A stretch of 64,000 nucleotides of DNA from Moraxella sp. ZY210820 (GTDB lineage: Bacteria; Pseudomonadota; Gammaproteobacteria; Pseudomonadales; Moraxellaceae): contig NZ_CP089978.1 in assembly GCF_030674635.1 (NCBI RefSeq), positions 806,001-870,000 on the forward strand. Direction: 5' to 3'. The stretch's first letter is position 1, and each line of letters starts with the position of its first letter. The position numbers and the translations under genes are program-made. Positions 29,234 through 37,458 of this stretch are shown here, one piece after another. A model generated the notes under the pieces. It made no database searches. It was not told where the DNA came from and saw nothing but the letters and a program-made list of their open reading frames with translations.

Positions 29234-29908
29234 TTATTGTGTTTTTAAAATTTCGCCTTGCTTGTCAATTAACAGCGCCTTACCATCTTTATAAATATTG
29301 ATAAAGTCTTTATCAATATCTCTATATCCGTCATATTCTATGGGTAATAATAAGGTGTTATTGACATCAACCAAGCCTATTTTGGTATTGTGATTGGTAA
29401 CTGGAAAACCAAATCCTTGAAACATAAATATCATATTCATTATATTATCCATTTGTTCTAGACTGCCCTTTGTTATGTCTATTTCTATATCTGTTGCTTG
29501 TTGTTTTTCTACCACAAATAAAGTATCGCTGATTGGATAAATATAATCGTATTGTGGAGCGATAACTTCTTTACCTGTTTTATCAATAATGCCCCATTTT
29601 GCCTTTAAAAAGGGGCGGTCTTTATCGCCAAGGGCAACCGATAAATAATCGGACGACTTTGACCATTTGCCAACATAATCATAATAAAAAGGAATGATAA
29701 TATTGCCTTTATTGTCAATCACGCCGATTTTGCCATCTCGTTTGACTCGCCAAAATTCTTGCTGTTCTTGACAGGCTTTTAATTCAATCTCACTGTATTG
29801 TTTGGCGATACTTTCTTTTAATATCGGTGGATTGGGGCAGGTATTGGCAAAGGCGATATTGCCAAATACTACCGTACTGATAATGGTGGATAAAATCAAT
29901 TTTTTCAT
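29234..29908 (-). CDS. Exported WG-repeat protein
   Basis: A 224-residue protein with signal peptide (SNIAFA-like end, FGNIAFA). WG-type repeats include GKIGVIDNKGNIIIPFYYDYV and AKWGIIDKTGKEVIAPQYDYI, plus a weaker TKIGLVDVNNTLLLPIEYDGY and a final ALLIDKQGEIL. It is probably co-transcribed with the WG gene downstream and diverged from it. Confidence 0.75.
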   Translation of the reverse strand: MKKLILSTIISTVVFGNIAFANTCPNPPILKESIAKQYSEIELKACQEQQEFWRVKRDGKIGVIDNKGNIIIPFYYDYVGKWSKSSDYLSVALGDKDRPFLKAKWGIIDKTGKEVIAPQYDYIYPISDTLFVVEKQQATDIEIDITKGSLEQMDNIMNMIFMFQGFGFPVTNHNTKIGLVDVNNTLLLPIEYDGYRDIDKDFINIYKDGKALLIDKQGEILKTQ

Positions 29909-29962
29909 AAATTTTCCTTTTTTAGTAAGGCTAATTTTAATACCAATAGCATTAAAGCGTGG

Positions 29963-30454
29963 TTAATTCACTTCGTATTGCTTGGCTCTATTGCCATTTT
30001 TATCATAACATATTTTTTTATAACCTGTATCGCTAATACTGCCAAATGCTCCACAAATGGCAAAGCCTTTGGCATATTCATAGCTAATATTGCCTGTATA
30101 ATTATCCAATGGCAAAATAACTTTACCGTCCAAATTCATTACGCCAGATTGTTTACCACGCTGAATGTTAAAATAAAATTCATCTTTAATACGCTGGCTA
30201 AATCTTATATCATCATAATAAGCGGTGATTTCGCCTGTCGGTTTCATTAGGGTATATTGTCCAATGCCTTTTTTGGCAATGGCATAATGTGTATTTGGAC
30301 AATAGGTAAAATGATGTCCTGCCAATTTGGGGAATTTATCGCACTCGGCAACAGCCAGTTCTTGTTGTTCTTTGATATGTTTGGCGATTGCGATACACCC
30401 TGTTAAATTGGCAAATAGAGTGGCGGTTAAAGCGGATAATAAAAGTTTTTTCAT
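29963..30454 (-). CDS. WG-repeat-like lipoprotein
   Basis: About 163 residues with a lipobox ANLTGC near residue 20, so it is probably a lipoprotein. Degenerate WG units are visible: GIGQYTLMKPTGEITAYYDDI and KQSGVMNLDGKVILPLDNY. The ATG at 30454 is preferred over the GTG at 30457; AGGAAATT precedes both. Part of the array. Confidence 0.65.
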   Translation of the reverse strand: MKKLLLSALTATLFANLTGCIAIAKHIKEQQELAVAECDKFPKLAGHHFTYCPNTHYAIAKKGIGQYTLMKPTGEITAYYDDIRFSQRIKDEFYFNIQRGKQSGVMNLDGKVILPLDNYTGNISYEYAKGFAICGAFGSISDTGYKKICYDKNGNRAKQYEVN

Positions 30455-30463
30455 CACAATTTC

Positions 30464-30901
30464 CTATTTTAATTTATCCAAAGAATGAATTACAGGTTTT
30501 GTCATATTACAATGATAAAATCCTTTATCATCAATATCTTCTTCACCAAATAAAATGGCAGTAACATAAGCATATTCTTTGCCGTCTGCAAATTTATGGT
30601 AGTACATTTCGTGGTGGGCTTTATCGCTTTTAAATTGAGCAGATTGAAAATAATGGTTTTTGCTTTTATCGTCTTGCAAATTATCTGCAATAAAATTTAC
30701 ATCAGATTTTGGCAAGTCAAATTGCTCACTTTCGCCATTATGATACATCGCTTGATAAGTCAAAAGCTCTTTGCCTTTTTCGCTGTCTGTTAAACGAAAT
30801 TGACTGCCCAAAATATCAGTACATTCAAAATAAGTTTCGGCAAAGGCGATATTAGAAAATAAAGCCGTGCTAATTAAAGCGGATAATATTAAATTTTTCA
30901 T
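30464..30901 (-). CDS. Exported protein of unknown function with paired Cys
   Basis: A 145-residue precursor, signal MKNLILSALISTALFSNIAFA. The mature protein begins ETYFECTD and ends with FYHCN, so one disulfide is likely. The start resembles the mature start of the gene at 34156 (ETVFLCNT), hinting at a shared fold. Its signal peptide is the same one found as orphan remnants at 31903 and 34012. Role unknown. Confidence 0.6.
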   Translation of the reverse strand: MKNLILSALISTALFSNIAFAETYFECTDILGSQFRLTDSEKGKELLTYQAMYHNGESEQFDLPKSDVNFIADNLQDDKSKNHYFQSAQFKSDKAHHEMYYHKFADGKEYAYVTAILFGEEDIDDKGFYHCNMTKPVIHSLDKLK

Positions 30902-30934
30902 CACAATTTCCTTTTATTAAAATATCAATTTGGT

Positions 30935-31444
30935 TTATTTTTGGACGACATTGCCTTGATAATCATAATAAATAAATTTTTGATTATCGGAATAACTGCC
31001 ATCAGCATTCGGGAATTTTTCAGCACGAATTAGTTTCTCATATTCATCAATGGATTTGTATTCAAAAGGCACAATAATATTACCCCGTTTATCAAATACA
31101 CCTGATTTATTAATCTTGCCGTAAGTTTGTGCTTTAAAATAATTCGGTTTTATTTCTCTCATTAGATAATAATGTCGGTACTCCATTAAAAAATTACCGT
31201 CTTTATCAATAATGGCGTCCCCCAATTCATCGTGAACAATAGGGGCATAATTATGCTTTATACGGCACGGATAGGCAAATCTACTGCCATCATCGGGTTT
31301 TTTAAATGCTTTGCAAGTATCGGGCGTTAAACCGCTAATTACCGCTCCCCCCATTAAAGCAACAGGCAACATATAATCTCTGGTAGTCGTACAACCTGTT
31401 AATAACAAACTTGCCATTACGGTGGATAGCATTAACTTTTTCAT
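30935..31444 (-). CDS. WG-repeat-like lipoprotein
   Basis: A 169-residue protein with lipobox SLLLTGC at about residue 18. Weak WG/DUF-like repeats follow: GDAIIDKDGNFLMEYRHYY, KINKSGVFDKRGNIIVPFEYKSI, and a final YYDYQGNVVQK. Member of the exported-protein array. Confidence 0.62.
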   Translation of the reverse strand: MKKLMLSTVMASLLLTGCTTTRDYMLPVALMGGAVISGLTPDTCKAFKKPDDGSRFAYPCRIKHNYAPIVHDELGDAIIDKDGNFLMEYRHYYLMREIKPNYFKAQTYGKINKSGVFDKRGNIIVPFEYKSIDEYEKLIRAEKFPNADGSYSDNQKFIYYDYQGNVVQK

Positions 31445-31480
31445 AACAATTTTCCTTTAAAATTTGGGTGGTTGCTTTTT

Positions 31481-31551
31481 TTAAAATGGATTAACTATTG
31501 ATAACCCATTGATATTTTCAAAATCTTTGACATTTCGTGTAGCCACAACTC
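31481..31551 (-). pseudogene. C-terminal remnant of a PIN-domain (VapC/FitB) toxin
   Basis: Reading the minus strand from 31546 gives VATRNVKDFENINGLSIVNPF then a stop at 31481. That is the characteristic last strand-helix-strand of FitB/VapC PIN toxins (ATRN-x-KDFE...-x-V-x-NP). Only about 21 codons remain, directly behind the antitoxin-like gene at 31554; the rest of the toxin is missing. Confidence 0.75.
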
Positions 31552-31553
31552 AC

Positions 31554-31790
31554 TCATAGCGTTATCTCTCTGGGATATTCCTGTCTTTCTAAAATATTGA
31601 GTTCTGGAAATTGTGCTTGTGCAAAAATTTGGTGTAAGCGGTCTCCTAGTCCTTGCGTTGGTGGATTAGCCATACTTTGCAAGGCTTTTTCATAAGCACT
31701 AATGACGATAAAATCTTGCAAACTTTGTCCATTTTGTTTGGCGACTTGGGCGATGATTTGCTCGGTTTGCGGTGGTAAATCAATAAACAT
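31554..31790 (-). CDS. Orphan antitoxin-like protein (VapB/DUF1778 type)
   Basis: 78 residues from the ATG at 31790, preceded by GGGAG. MFIDLPPQTEQIIAQVAKQNGQSLQDFI looks like the ribbon-helix-helix N-terminus of VapB/DUF1778 antitoxins; the C-terminal half is the likely toxin-binding tail. Its stop overlaps the point where a toxin gene should begin, but only the toxin tail follows. The antitoxin at 33691 starts with the same MFIDLPP. Confidence 0.65.
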   Translation of the reverse strand: MFIDLPPQTEQIIAQVAKQNGQSLQDFIVISAYEKALQSMANPPTQGLGDRLHQIFAQAQFPELNILERQEYPREITL

Positions 31791-31902
31791 TTTTTTACTC
31801 CCAAAATTAAGTTTTGTAATAAAAACAACCAATTAGATTGGTTCTATTATAACATATTTTAAATGATGTCTAAATTTAATCTATCTTAATTTTTAAGAAA
31901 AA

Positions 31903-31965
31903 TCAAGGAATAATATTAGAAAATAAAGCTGTGCTAATTAAGGCGGATAACATCAATTTTTTCAT
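31903..31965 (-). pseudogene. Orphan signal-peptide remnant
   Basis: An ATG at 31965 encodes MKKLMLSALISTALFSNIIP and then stops. The first 18 residues equal the signal peptide used by array genes such as 30464. The mature part of the gene is gone; a TA locus follows. About 100 bases around it are repeated near 33960-34082. Confidence 0.7.
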
Positions 31966-31989
31966 AAACACTCTCCAATCATTAACGCT

Positions 31990-32637
31990 TTAATCAAATT
32001 TTAGAGTCATCGTCATTACATCTTTTTTGTCCATTTCCGATATTTGTTTGTCAGATAGATAATCGGAAGAAGTATGTTTTTTGCGGTCGCTTGGGGCATT
32101 AAAATGTTGAATATTAAATTGCCCCTTTGTCATTTTTGCCATTTTGTCTGTATGAGCAAAAATCCGTACTCCATAATACATTTTGGCACGGTTTGGTATT
32201 GGCTCGGCAAGCACATCTACATAATAAAGTTTCCAATGACACACACCGCCTGTATAGCCTTTAATGTCTTTAAAATAATTTTCGTTTACCAATGCGTCAT
32301 TATAAAGGGTTGCCGTGTAACTATCTTTGCTATTTTGGCTAAATTTAATTGGCAAATCATAGTTTGGGCGATGAAAATAGATATGTTCAAAAGTTGCCCC
32401 CATTTTAACTTCACAATCGGCAAGATAATTGGCGGTAACTTTACTCACTCTAAGCTCGCTTGGTTTATTGTCAAAGCTAATCGTTAGCGTGCGGGCTTGG
32501 GTTGGGTTTTGGGTCAGTGTGGGCGTGGACAGTCGCTTAAATTTTGGCAAGGCTCTATCAATATGTCCATCGGTCAAATGGATACTACACGCCGTCAGGC
32601 TTAACGCTATGGCGATAACAATTAAAGGCTTTTTCAT
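31990..32637 (-). CDS. Putative lipoprotein of unknown function
   Basis: 215 residues with lipobox LSLTAC (Cys ~17). No family recognised. The mature protein has two Cys (ADCEVKMGATF and GGVCHWKLYYVDV) that could pair, beta-strand-like alternation, and a Lys/Asp-rich C-terminus. Array member. Confidence 0.6.
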   Translation of the reverse strand: MKKPLIVIAIALSLTACSIHLTDGHIDRALPKFKRLSTPTLTQNPTQARTLTISFDNKPSELRVSKVTANYLADCEVKMGATFEHIYFHRPNYDLPIKFSQNSKDSYTATLYNDALVNENYFKDIKGYTGGVCHWKLYYVDVLAEPIPNRAKMYYGVRIFAHTDKMAKMTKGQFNIQHFNAPSDRKKHTSSDYLSDKQISEMDKKDVMTMTLKFD

Positions 32638-32718
32638 AAAACACTCCTAAAATTTAGGGAAATTGGGCGAATAAAAATAAACACTTTCGCCCAATTTTTT
32701 AATGAATTAGACTTAAAA

Positions 32719-33234
32719 TTAAGGGCGTATCACTTTAACGGCATTGCAAGCAGGGTTATTGCCATAATGTGCCTTACAGTCTCGTTTTAGGGCTTTTTTG
32801 GTTTGTGAACACGAACCAGCATTTGACATCATAAAGTTACCGTCAAAGGCATAGACCACACAGTTTTTATTGGTCGCTGATGAGCCATATCGGCAAGGAC
32901 TGCGATTAGGGTCGCTATTACAGGCTTGCAATACAATGCCAACCGCTTCGTCCCAATCAGCAAAAACATAATCGGGCGTACGAAAAGTATTGCGATAAAT
33001 AAAGGGTTGGGCGTGGCGGTCAAATGCAACGGCAACATATTTATGCGTAAACGACCCACCATAACCGCCATAATTGCCATAGCCATAATAACCGCCATTA
33101 TAGGTGTTACCTGAATAGCCTTGATTGCCACAACGCCCAGAACCACTGTCTTGGCACGCCAATGCCGATTGGCTAAATAATACATTTGCCCCTGCGATGA
33201 TTAGGGCGGTGGCGGAAAGTTTTAAAAGTTTCAT
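32719..33234 (-). CDS. Exported DUF4189-domain protein
   Basis: 171 residues, signal to ~26 (SQSALA). A Gly/Tyr-rich low-complexity section (YNGGYYGYGNYGGYGG) is followed from ~65 by a DUF4189 domain: YVAVAFD near its start, DEAVGIVLQACNSD, then CVVYAF and a Cys-rich C-terminus. DUF4189 proteins are small exported proteins of unknown role. The signal peptide and Gly/Tyr linker are nearly the same as in the otherwise unrelated YwqK-like gene at 35628, a clear sign of domain shuffling within the array. Confidence 0.72.
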   Translation of the reverse strand: MKLLKLSATALIIAGANVLFSQSALACQDSGSGRCGNQGYSGNTYNGGYYGYGNYGGYGGSFTHKYVAVAFDRHAQPFIYRNTFRTPDYVFADWDEAVGIVLQACNSDPNRSPCRYGSSATNKNCVVYAFDGNFMMSNAGSCSQTKKALKRDCKAHYGNNPACNAVKVIRP

Positions 33235-33304
33235 AAAAGTTTCCTTTTAAGGTTGATTAAAAATACGATTGACGATAGAAAAAATAATTAACGCACTTTT
33301 TAAT

Positions 33305-33691
33305 TTACCAAACCACATCTAAATCATATAAAGCACAATGACCGTCCGCACTGATAAAACTAAGATTATTGGCGATTGCCAAACTAATCAGCATACGGTC
33401 AAATGGGTCTTTATGATGAAATGGTAAATTCTGCAAAATTACCGCATCTTGCCACGATTGGGCGATTGGCATTACATTATTCTTTTTTAAGAGATGATGA
33501 TAGCCGATTTGCCAACCGTCTGCCATTGCTAGTTTTTTATTGCTTACTTTAATGGCAATTTCACAAAAACTAAGTGGACTATAATATAATTGATTTTGCG
33601 GATTTTGAATAATGGTTTTGGCTTTTTGGCTCAATTCATTTGGGCTGGAAATAAACCAAATCAAACTGTGTGTATCCAATAAATAACGCAT
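33305..33691 (-). CDS. vapC: VapC-type PIN-domain toxin
   Basis: A 128-residue PIN RNase. The N-terminus YLLDTHSLIWF holds the first acidic residue, LSFCEIAIK the conserved Glu, and HHKDPFDRMLISLA and ISADGHCALYDL the remaining acidic positions and C-terminal strand. All expected acidic residues are there, so it should be active. It overlaps its antitoxin through TAATG. Target RNA unknown. Confidence 0.88.
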   Translation of the reverse strand: MRYLLDTHSLIWFISSPNELSQKAKTIIQNPQNQLYYSPLSFCEIAIKVSNKKLAMADGWQIGYHHLLKKNNVMPIAQSWQDAVILQNLPFHHKDPFDRMLISLAIANNLSFISADGHCALYDLDVVW

Positions 33692-33906
33692 TACATATAG
33701 TCCTTAAAATCATCTAGGGGTTCATCAAATTTATCCAAATTGGATAATAAAAAATGCTCCCCACCACCAAGCTGACGCAAATTTGGTTCGGATTTGGTGC
33801 TTAATTGTGTTAATTGCTCAATAATATAATGCTCTGTGCTAAGCCCTGCAATTTGTGCTTGGGCGGTAATATATTGTTCAATATGTGGCGGTAAATCAAT
33901 AAACAT
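33691..33906 (-). CDS. vapB: VapB-type antitoxin
   Basis: 71 residues from the ATG at 33906 (TTGGAG before it). The short N-terminus MFIDLPPHIEQYITAQAQIAGLS is predicted ribbon-helix-helix DNA-binding, and the C-terminal HFLLSNLDKFDEPLDDFKDYM should wrap the PIN toxin. It is first in the two-gene operon and would autoregulate it. Confidence 0.82.
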   Translation of the reverse strand: MFIDLPPHIEQYITAQAQIAGLSTEHYIIEQLTQLSTKSEPNLRQLGGGEHFLLSNLDKFDEPLDDFKDYM

Positions 33907-34011
33907 TTTTTGCTCCAAAATTTTAAGTTTTATAATAAAAACAAAGAGTTGGCTTGCTTTTATTATAACACATTTTAAATGATGTCTAAATTTAATCTAT
34001 CTTAATTTTTA

Positions 34012-34082
34012 AGAAAAATCAAGGGATAGTATTAGAAAATAAAGCTGTGCTAATTTAAGGGGGATAATATCAATTTTTTCAT
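34012..34082 (-). pseudogene. Second orphan signal-peptide remnant (frameshifted)
   Basis: The ATG at 34082 begins MKKLILSPLN and stops. The DNA is a near copy of the remnant at 31903-31965 with an extra base that breaks the frame. Upstream lies the shared leader AAAAGGAAAC. It directly precedes vapBC. Confidence 0.65.
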
Positions 34083-34155
34083 AACAGTTTCCTTTTAAGG
34101 TTAAAGTCAATTTCATTCCCAAGCCTAATTAAACTTGGGAATGGCTTTTTAACAA

Positions 34156-34587
34156 TCAACTTGGCGTGCCATAGCTTTCAATTTTATCTACTTTGATTTG
34201 TTTGGGATTACACAAAATGGTTTTTGAATTGGGTTTGTGTTGATTGATAATCACCCCTGCTTTTTTTCTGGGTGTGGGTAATTCTTCACGATTTTCGTCC
34301 AAATTCACCAAACTGGAAAATACGGTATAGACATTGCCTTTGTAAGGCAGTTCAAACCAGTTGCTGGTTTCTACATTCCAAAAACCGCCATCATATTGCA
34401 CCTTATGTTTGGCAATGGAAAATGCAAGCTCGGTCTTTTTGCCTTTGCCAAACTCATAAGTAAAGGTGTCGCCATTATCCACCAATTTAATTTGTTTGCC
34501 ATTTGTGGTATTGCATAAAAACACCGTTTCAGCAAGAGCAGGGCTTGCAATTAGAGCAAGGATTAGAGGGAGAATAAATTTTTTCAT
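34156..34587 (-). CDS. Exported protein of unknown function
   Basis: 143 residues, signal MKKFILPLILALIASPALA, identical or nearly so to the signals of the next two genes. The mature part starts ETVFLCNTTNGKQIKLV and has a second Cys near the end (KTILCNPKQI), suggesting one disulfide clamp around a beta sheet. The layout recalls small secreted proteins with an N-terminal strand-Cys and C-terminal Cys. Role unknown. Confidence 0.6.
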   Translation of the reverse strand: MKKFILPLILALIASPALAETVFLCNTTNGKQIKLVDNGDTFTYEFGKGKKTELAFSIAKHKVQYDGGFWNVETSNWFELPYKGNVYTVFSSLVNLDENREELPTPRKKAGVIINQHKPNSKTILCNPKQIKVDKIESYGTPS

Positions 34588-34656
34588 AAAAGTTTCCTTT
34601 TAAGGTTAAAGTTAATTTTATTGCTCAATTTAAATAAATTTAGCAATAAAAGACAG

Positions 34657-35031
34657 TTATTTGTCATAAGCACAAATTTTGACTTCGGCAAAAGGATAGG
34701 CTTCATCGTCCAACTCAAAAGCAATGCGATATTTGCCTGTTTGCTTAATGTCATAAATAACGCCCCATTCATCGCCATCATCGTGTTTTAGGGTTTTGCC
34801 TTTTGGGTCTTTGACGATTTCTGTAATGGGTTTACTGCTTTCAATACCAATGCGAATCCATTGATTTTTCTTTAAATGTAAAGTAAATTCACGATTTGCC
34901 AAACTACCGTCAAAATAACCGCATTCACTGCCTTTGGCAAATTGAATTGGCGTAACATAAGTTTTGGCAGGTTTTGCTAAGGCAGGGCTTGCGATTAAAG
35001 CAAGAGTTAGGGGGAGAATAAATTTTTTCAT
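34657..35031 (-). CDS. Exported beta-sandwich protein, PliG/PPC-like (tentative)
   Basis: 124 residues, signal ending SPALA. Mature protein: VTPIQFAKGSECGYFDGSL, then LKKNQWIRIGI, DPKGK, and IKQTGKYRIAFEL. This strand order with KGS...Y-x-G, a KKGQ-like turn, a DP-G turn and SGKY-like strand resembles the pre-peptidase C-terminal fold and the periplasmic inhibitor of g-type lysozyme, PliG. It is paralogous to 35101-35487. Assignment is by pattern, not alignment. Confidence 0.5.
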   Translation of the reverse strand: MKKFILPLTLALIASPALAKPAKTYVTPIQFAKGSECGYFDGSLANREFTLHLKKNQWIRIGIESSKPITEIVKDPKGKTLKHDDGDEWGVIYDIKQTGKYRIAFELDDEAYPFAEVKICAYDK

Positions 35032-35100
35032 AAAAGTTTCCTTTTAAGGTTAAAGTAAATGTCATTCCCCAATTTAAATCAATTAGGGAATGAATGCCAG

Positions 35101-35487
35101 TTATTTGTCATAAGCACAAAATTTAATTTCAGCAAAGGTATATTCATCATACAAATCAAAAGTAAAACGATGTTTGCCTGTGTGTGCAATCTGATATTCC
35201 TCCAAATATTCATCAACAAATACGGTGCTAGAAAAAGGCAGTTGATCTTTGCCTTTTGGGTCTTTTAATTTTGGGTTTACATAGTCGTCTTCGTCAAATG
35301 ATTTGGAAACAGTAACAATTAAATATTGCCCTTTCTTTAAATTTAAGGTCAATTCACGATTTTTAACATTGCCTTCAAAATAACCGCATTCACTGCCTTT
35401 GGCAAATTGAATTGGCGTAACGACAGGTTTTGCTAAGGCAGGGCTTGCAATTAGGGCAAGGATTAGGGGGAGAATAAATTTTTTCAT
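35101..35487 (-). CDS. Exported beta-sandwich protein, PliG/PPC-like (tentative), paralogue
   Basis: 128 residues from the ATG at 35487 (a longer frame runs further upstream into an intergenic palindrome and is not used). Signal as in the two preceding genes. Same plan as 34657: IQFAKGSECGYFEG, LNLKKGQYLIVTVS, KDPKGKDQ, IAHTGKHRFTFDL and C-terminal FAEIKFCAYDK. Two Cys flank the domain. Tandem duplication followed by divergence. Confidence 0.55.
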   Translation of the reverse strand: MKKFILPLILALIASPALAKPVVTPIQFAKGSECGYFEGNVKNRELTLNLKKGQYLIVTVSKSFDEDDYVNPKLKDPKGKDQLPFSSTVFVDEYLEEYQIAHTGKHRFTFDLYDEYTFAEIKFCAYDK

Positions 35488-35514
35488 AAAAGTTTTCCTT
35501 TTAAAGTTAAGCCG

Positions 35515-35577
35515 TAAGGTGCGTACAACACACCGTTTGGCGTTTGGTTTTGAATGGTGCATATTACGCACCTTATG
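35515..35577. repeat. GGTGCGTA palindromic element
   Basis: AAGGTGCGTA at the left and TACGCACCTTA at the right form the ends of a ~60-base element between two array genes. A shorter version is at 45298. Confidence 0.6.
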
Positions 35578-35627
35578 CCCAAAAAAAAATGTGGCATTTT
35601 TTAGGTTATTTTGGCATAACACAATCA

Positions 35628-36395
35628 TCAACGCACTTGTACGCCATTATTCCATTCTACTTTTTTATCCAATTTGGTTTTGCCTTTGTCATTGACCAAT
35701 GAATAAAATTTTTCAGTGCCGTGTTTTTTACCATTGACCCAATTGACTTCATAAAGCGTAACCCATTTTAGCCTTTTTTTATTATAAAATTGTTTGATTT
35801 CCAAACCGTGTTGTTTGCCATTGACATAAACTTGTTGATGTTCAATTCTATAAGGCAAAGTATTATATTCATAGGTTTCTTTGGTAATTGTGCCATCCTC
35901 GCTTTTAAATTCGGCTGACAGCTCTTTGCCGTGTTCATAAACTTTAACCGCATACAGCTCCCCTGTTTCACGATAATGTTTTGTTTCCCCGTGTTCTTTG
36001 CCTTGTTCATCAAAAGATGTTTCAATTCTCAGTTTGCCATTTGGGTGATAATAAGTTGAGTAAATTGGTTGCGAAGTTTTTGGGTTGGTAACTTCTTCGG
36101 AGACGATTATCCCTGTGGACAATCTATAATCCGTACACAATTTATAGCCATTATTGAGCATTTTGCATTCGGTTCTCATTGTGGGTTCACGAGAATGGGT
36201 TGAACCGATATTGTCATAACCGCCATAATTACCATAACCTTGTTGTTGCTGTTGTTGTGGCAAAATAATATTGTGATAAACACAAGCGTGATAATGTGGG
36301 TCATTTTGTGTACACGCCAAAGCCGATTGGCTAAATAACATATTTGCCCCTGCGAGGATTAGGGCGGTGGCGGAGCATTTTAAAAGTTTTTTCAT
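35628..36395 (-). CDS. Exported YwqK/MORN-repeat-like protein
   Basis: 255 residues from the ATG at 36395 (the frame opens further upstream, at 36488). Signal to ~25 (SQSALA). A QQQQQQGYGNYGGY linker precedes MORN-like repeats from ~95: YYHPNGKLRIETSFDE, KEHGETKHYRETGELYAVK, KQHGLEIKQFYNKKRLKW and GKKHGTEKFYSL. The G-x-x-HG...-x-Y-x-x-G pattern is that of YwqK-type proteins, which database names link loosely to toxin-antitoxin systems. Signal and linker match the DUF4189 gene at 32719. Confidence 0.7.
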   Translation of the reverse strand: MKKLLKCSATALILAGANMLFSQSALACTQNDPHYHACVYHNIILPQQQQQQGYGNYGGYDNIGSTHSREPTMRTECKMLNNGYKLCTDYRLSTGIIVSEEVTNPKTSQPIYSTYYHPNGKLRIETSFDEQGKEHGETKHYRETGELYAVKVYEHGKELSAEFKSEDGTITKETYEYNTLPYRIEHQQVYVNGKQHGLEIKQFYNKKRLKWVTLYEVNWVNGKKHGTEKFYSLVNDKGKTKLDKKVEWNNGVQVR

Positions 36396-36487
36396 AGGGA
36401 TTTTCCTTTTAAAGTTAAGGTTAATTGAATTGGGAAAAAATGACATTCCCCAATTTATTTTATCAAAATCATTAATCAAATAGAGCA

Positions 36488-37381
36488 TTATTTATCCAAT
36501 TTACTGATTTCCTCTTGAATGTATTTACTGATTTTATAACTTTCGCAAGCGTCTTTATTGCCTTTTTCGCATTGGGTTTTTTCATTGCTTAAATCAGCCG
36601 TTTTGATTGAGCCAAAATATTCTGCCGTTTGACAACCACGCTCTACGCCATTGACACAAGCACGATTTGCCCATTTATAGGCGTTAATAATGCCCGTTGG
36701 ACGCACGATTTTATCCGCATTCATTACATAATTCTTTTGATAATAATCGGATAATGCCATTTGAGCAGGGGCAAATCCCATTTCGGCAGATTTTTTGAGA
36801 TGATTAAAAAAGTCGTTTTCATTTTGATAAAGTTTATCGGAAATATCTTTGGGTAATATTTCGGCAACTTGCGATAATACAAAATAGGCAGGGGCAAAAC
36901 CATTTTCACCAAGCTCTAATAATATGTCCACGCCTTTTTGAATGTCGGTTTTGCTGTTGATATAATACATTGCCAAAGCCATTGTAGCGTGTGGTTGATT
37001 TAAGTCGCTGGCTTTTTTGTACCAAATCAAAGCTTCATTTTCATCTAAATATCCGACATAATTATTCATTGCATTGGCATTGCCATTTTCGGCAGATTTT
37101 TTATACCATTCTTGTGATTTTTGCATATCTATTTGGGTGTGAATGCCTAATTGATACATTTTTGCCAAATGAAATTGAGCGTCTTTGTCGCCTTGATTGG
37201 CTTTTTCCTGAACGGTTTTAAAATTCATTGCTTTTAGGGCAGTAGGATTGGCAGATAAGAGTTGCCCTTGTGCATCAAAATCACCATACGAGCTCCTGAT
37301 AATATCAGGGGCAACTTTTGCCATTACAGGGGCAGAAAATAGAGTGGTGGCAAAGAGTGCCGATAGGATAAGTTTTTTCAT
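36488..37381 (-). CDS. Exported Sel1-repeat protein
   Basis: 297 residues, signal ending APVMA. Sel1-like tetratricopeptide-type repeats follow, for example DAQFHLAKMYQLGIHT, KSAENGNANAMNNYV, KASDLNQPHATMALAMYY and APAYFVLSQVAE. The C-terminus carries four Cys (RACVNGVERGC, TQCEKGNKDACES). Sel1 repeats form helical protein-binding solenoids. First-half sequence is almost the same as in the next two genes; the three form a tandem family. Confidence 0.85.
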   Translation of the reverse strand: MKKLILSALFATTLFSAPVMAKVAPDIIRSSYGDFDAQGQLLSANPTALKAMNFKTVQEKANQGDKDAQFHLAKMYQLGIHTQIDMQKSQEWYKKSAENGNANAMNNYVGYLDENEALIWYKKASDLNQPHATMALAMYYINSKTDIQKGVDILLELGENGFAPAYFVLSQVAEILPKDISDKLYQNENDFFNHLKKSAEMGFAPAQMALSDYYQKNYVMNADKIVRPTGIINAYKWANRACVNGVERGCQTAEYFGSIKTADLSNEKTQCEKGNKDACESYKISKYIQEEISKLDK

Positions 37382-37458
37382 AGAGTTTTCCTTTTAGAGT
37401 TAAAGTTAATTTGATCAGAAAAATAAGATTTTCATTTAATTCAGATTTTATTAAATCA

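Noticed and set aside
32074-32487. A 137-codon frame opposite the lipoprotein at 31990
   Set aside because: The minus-strand frame has a lipobox and a leader like its neighbours; the plus-strand frame has neither.
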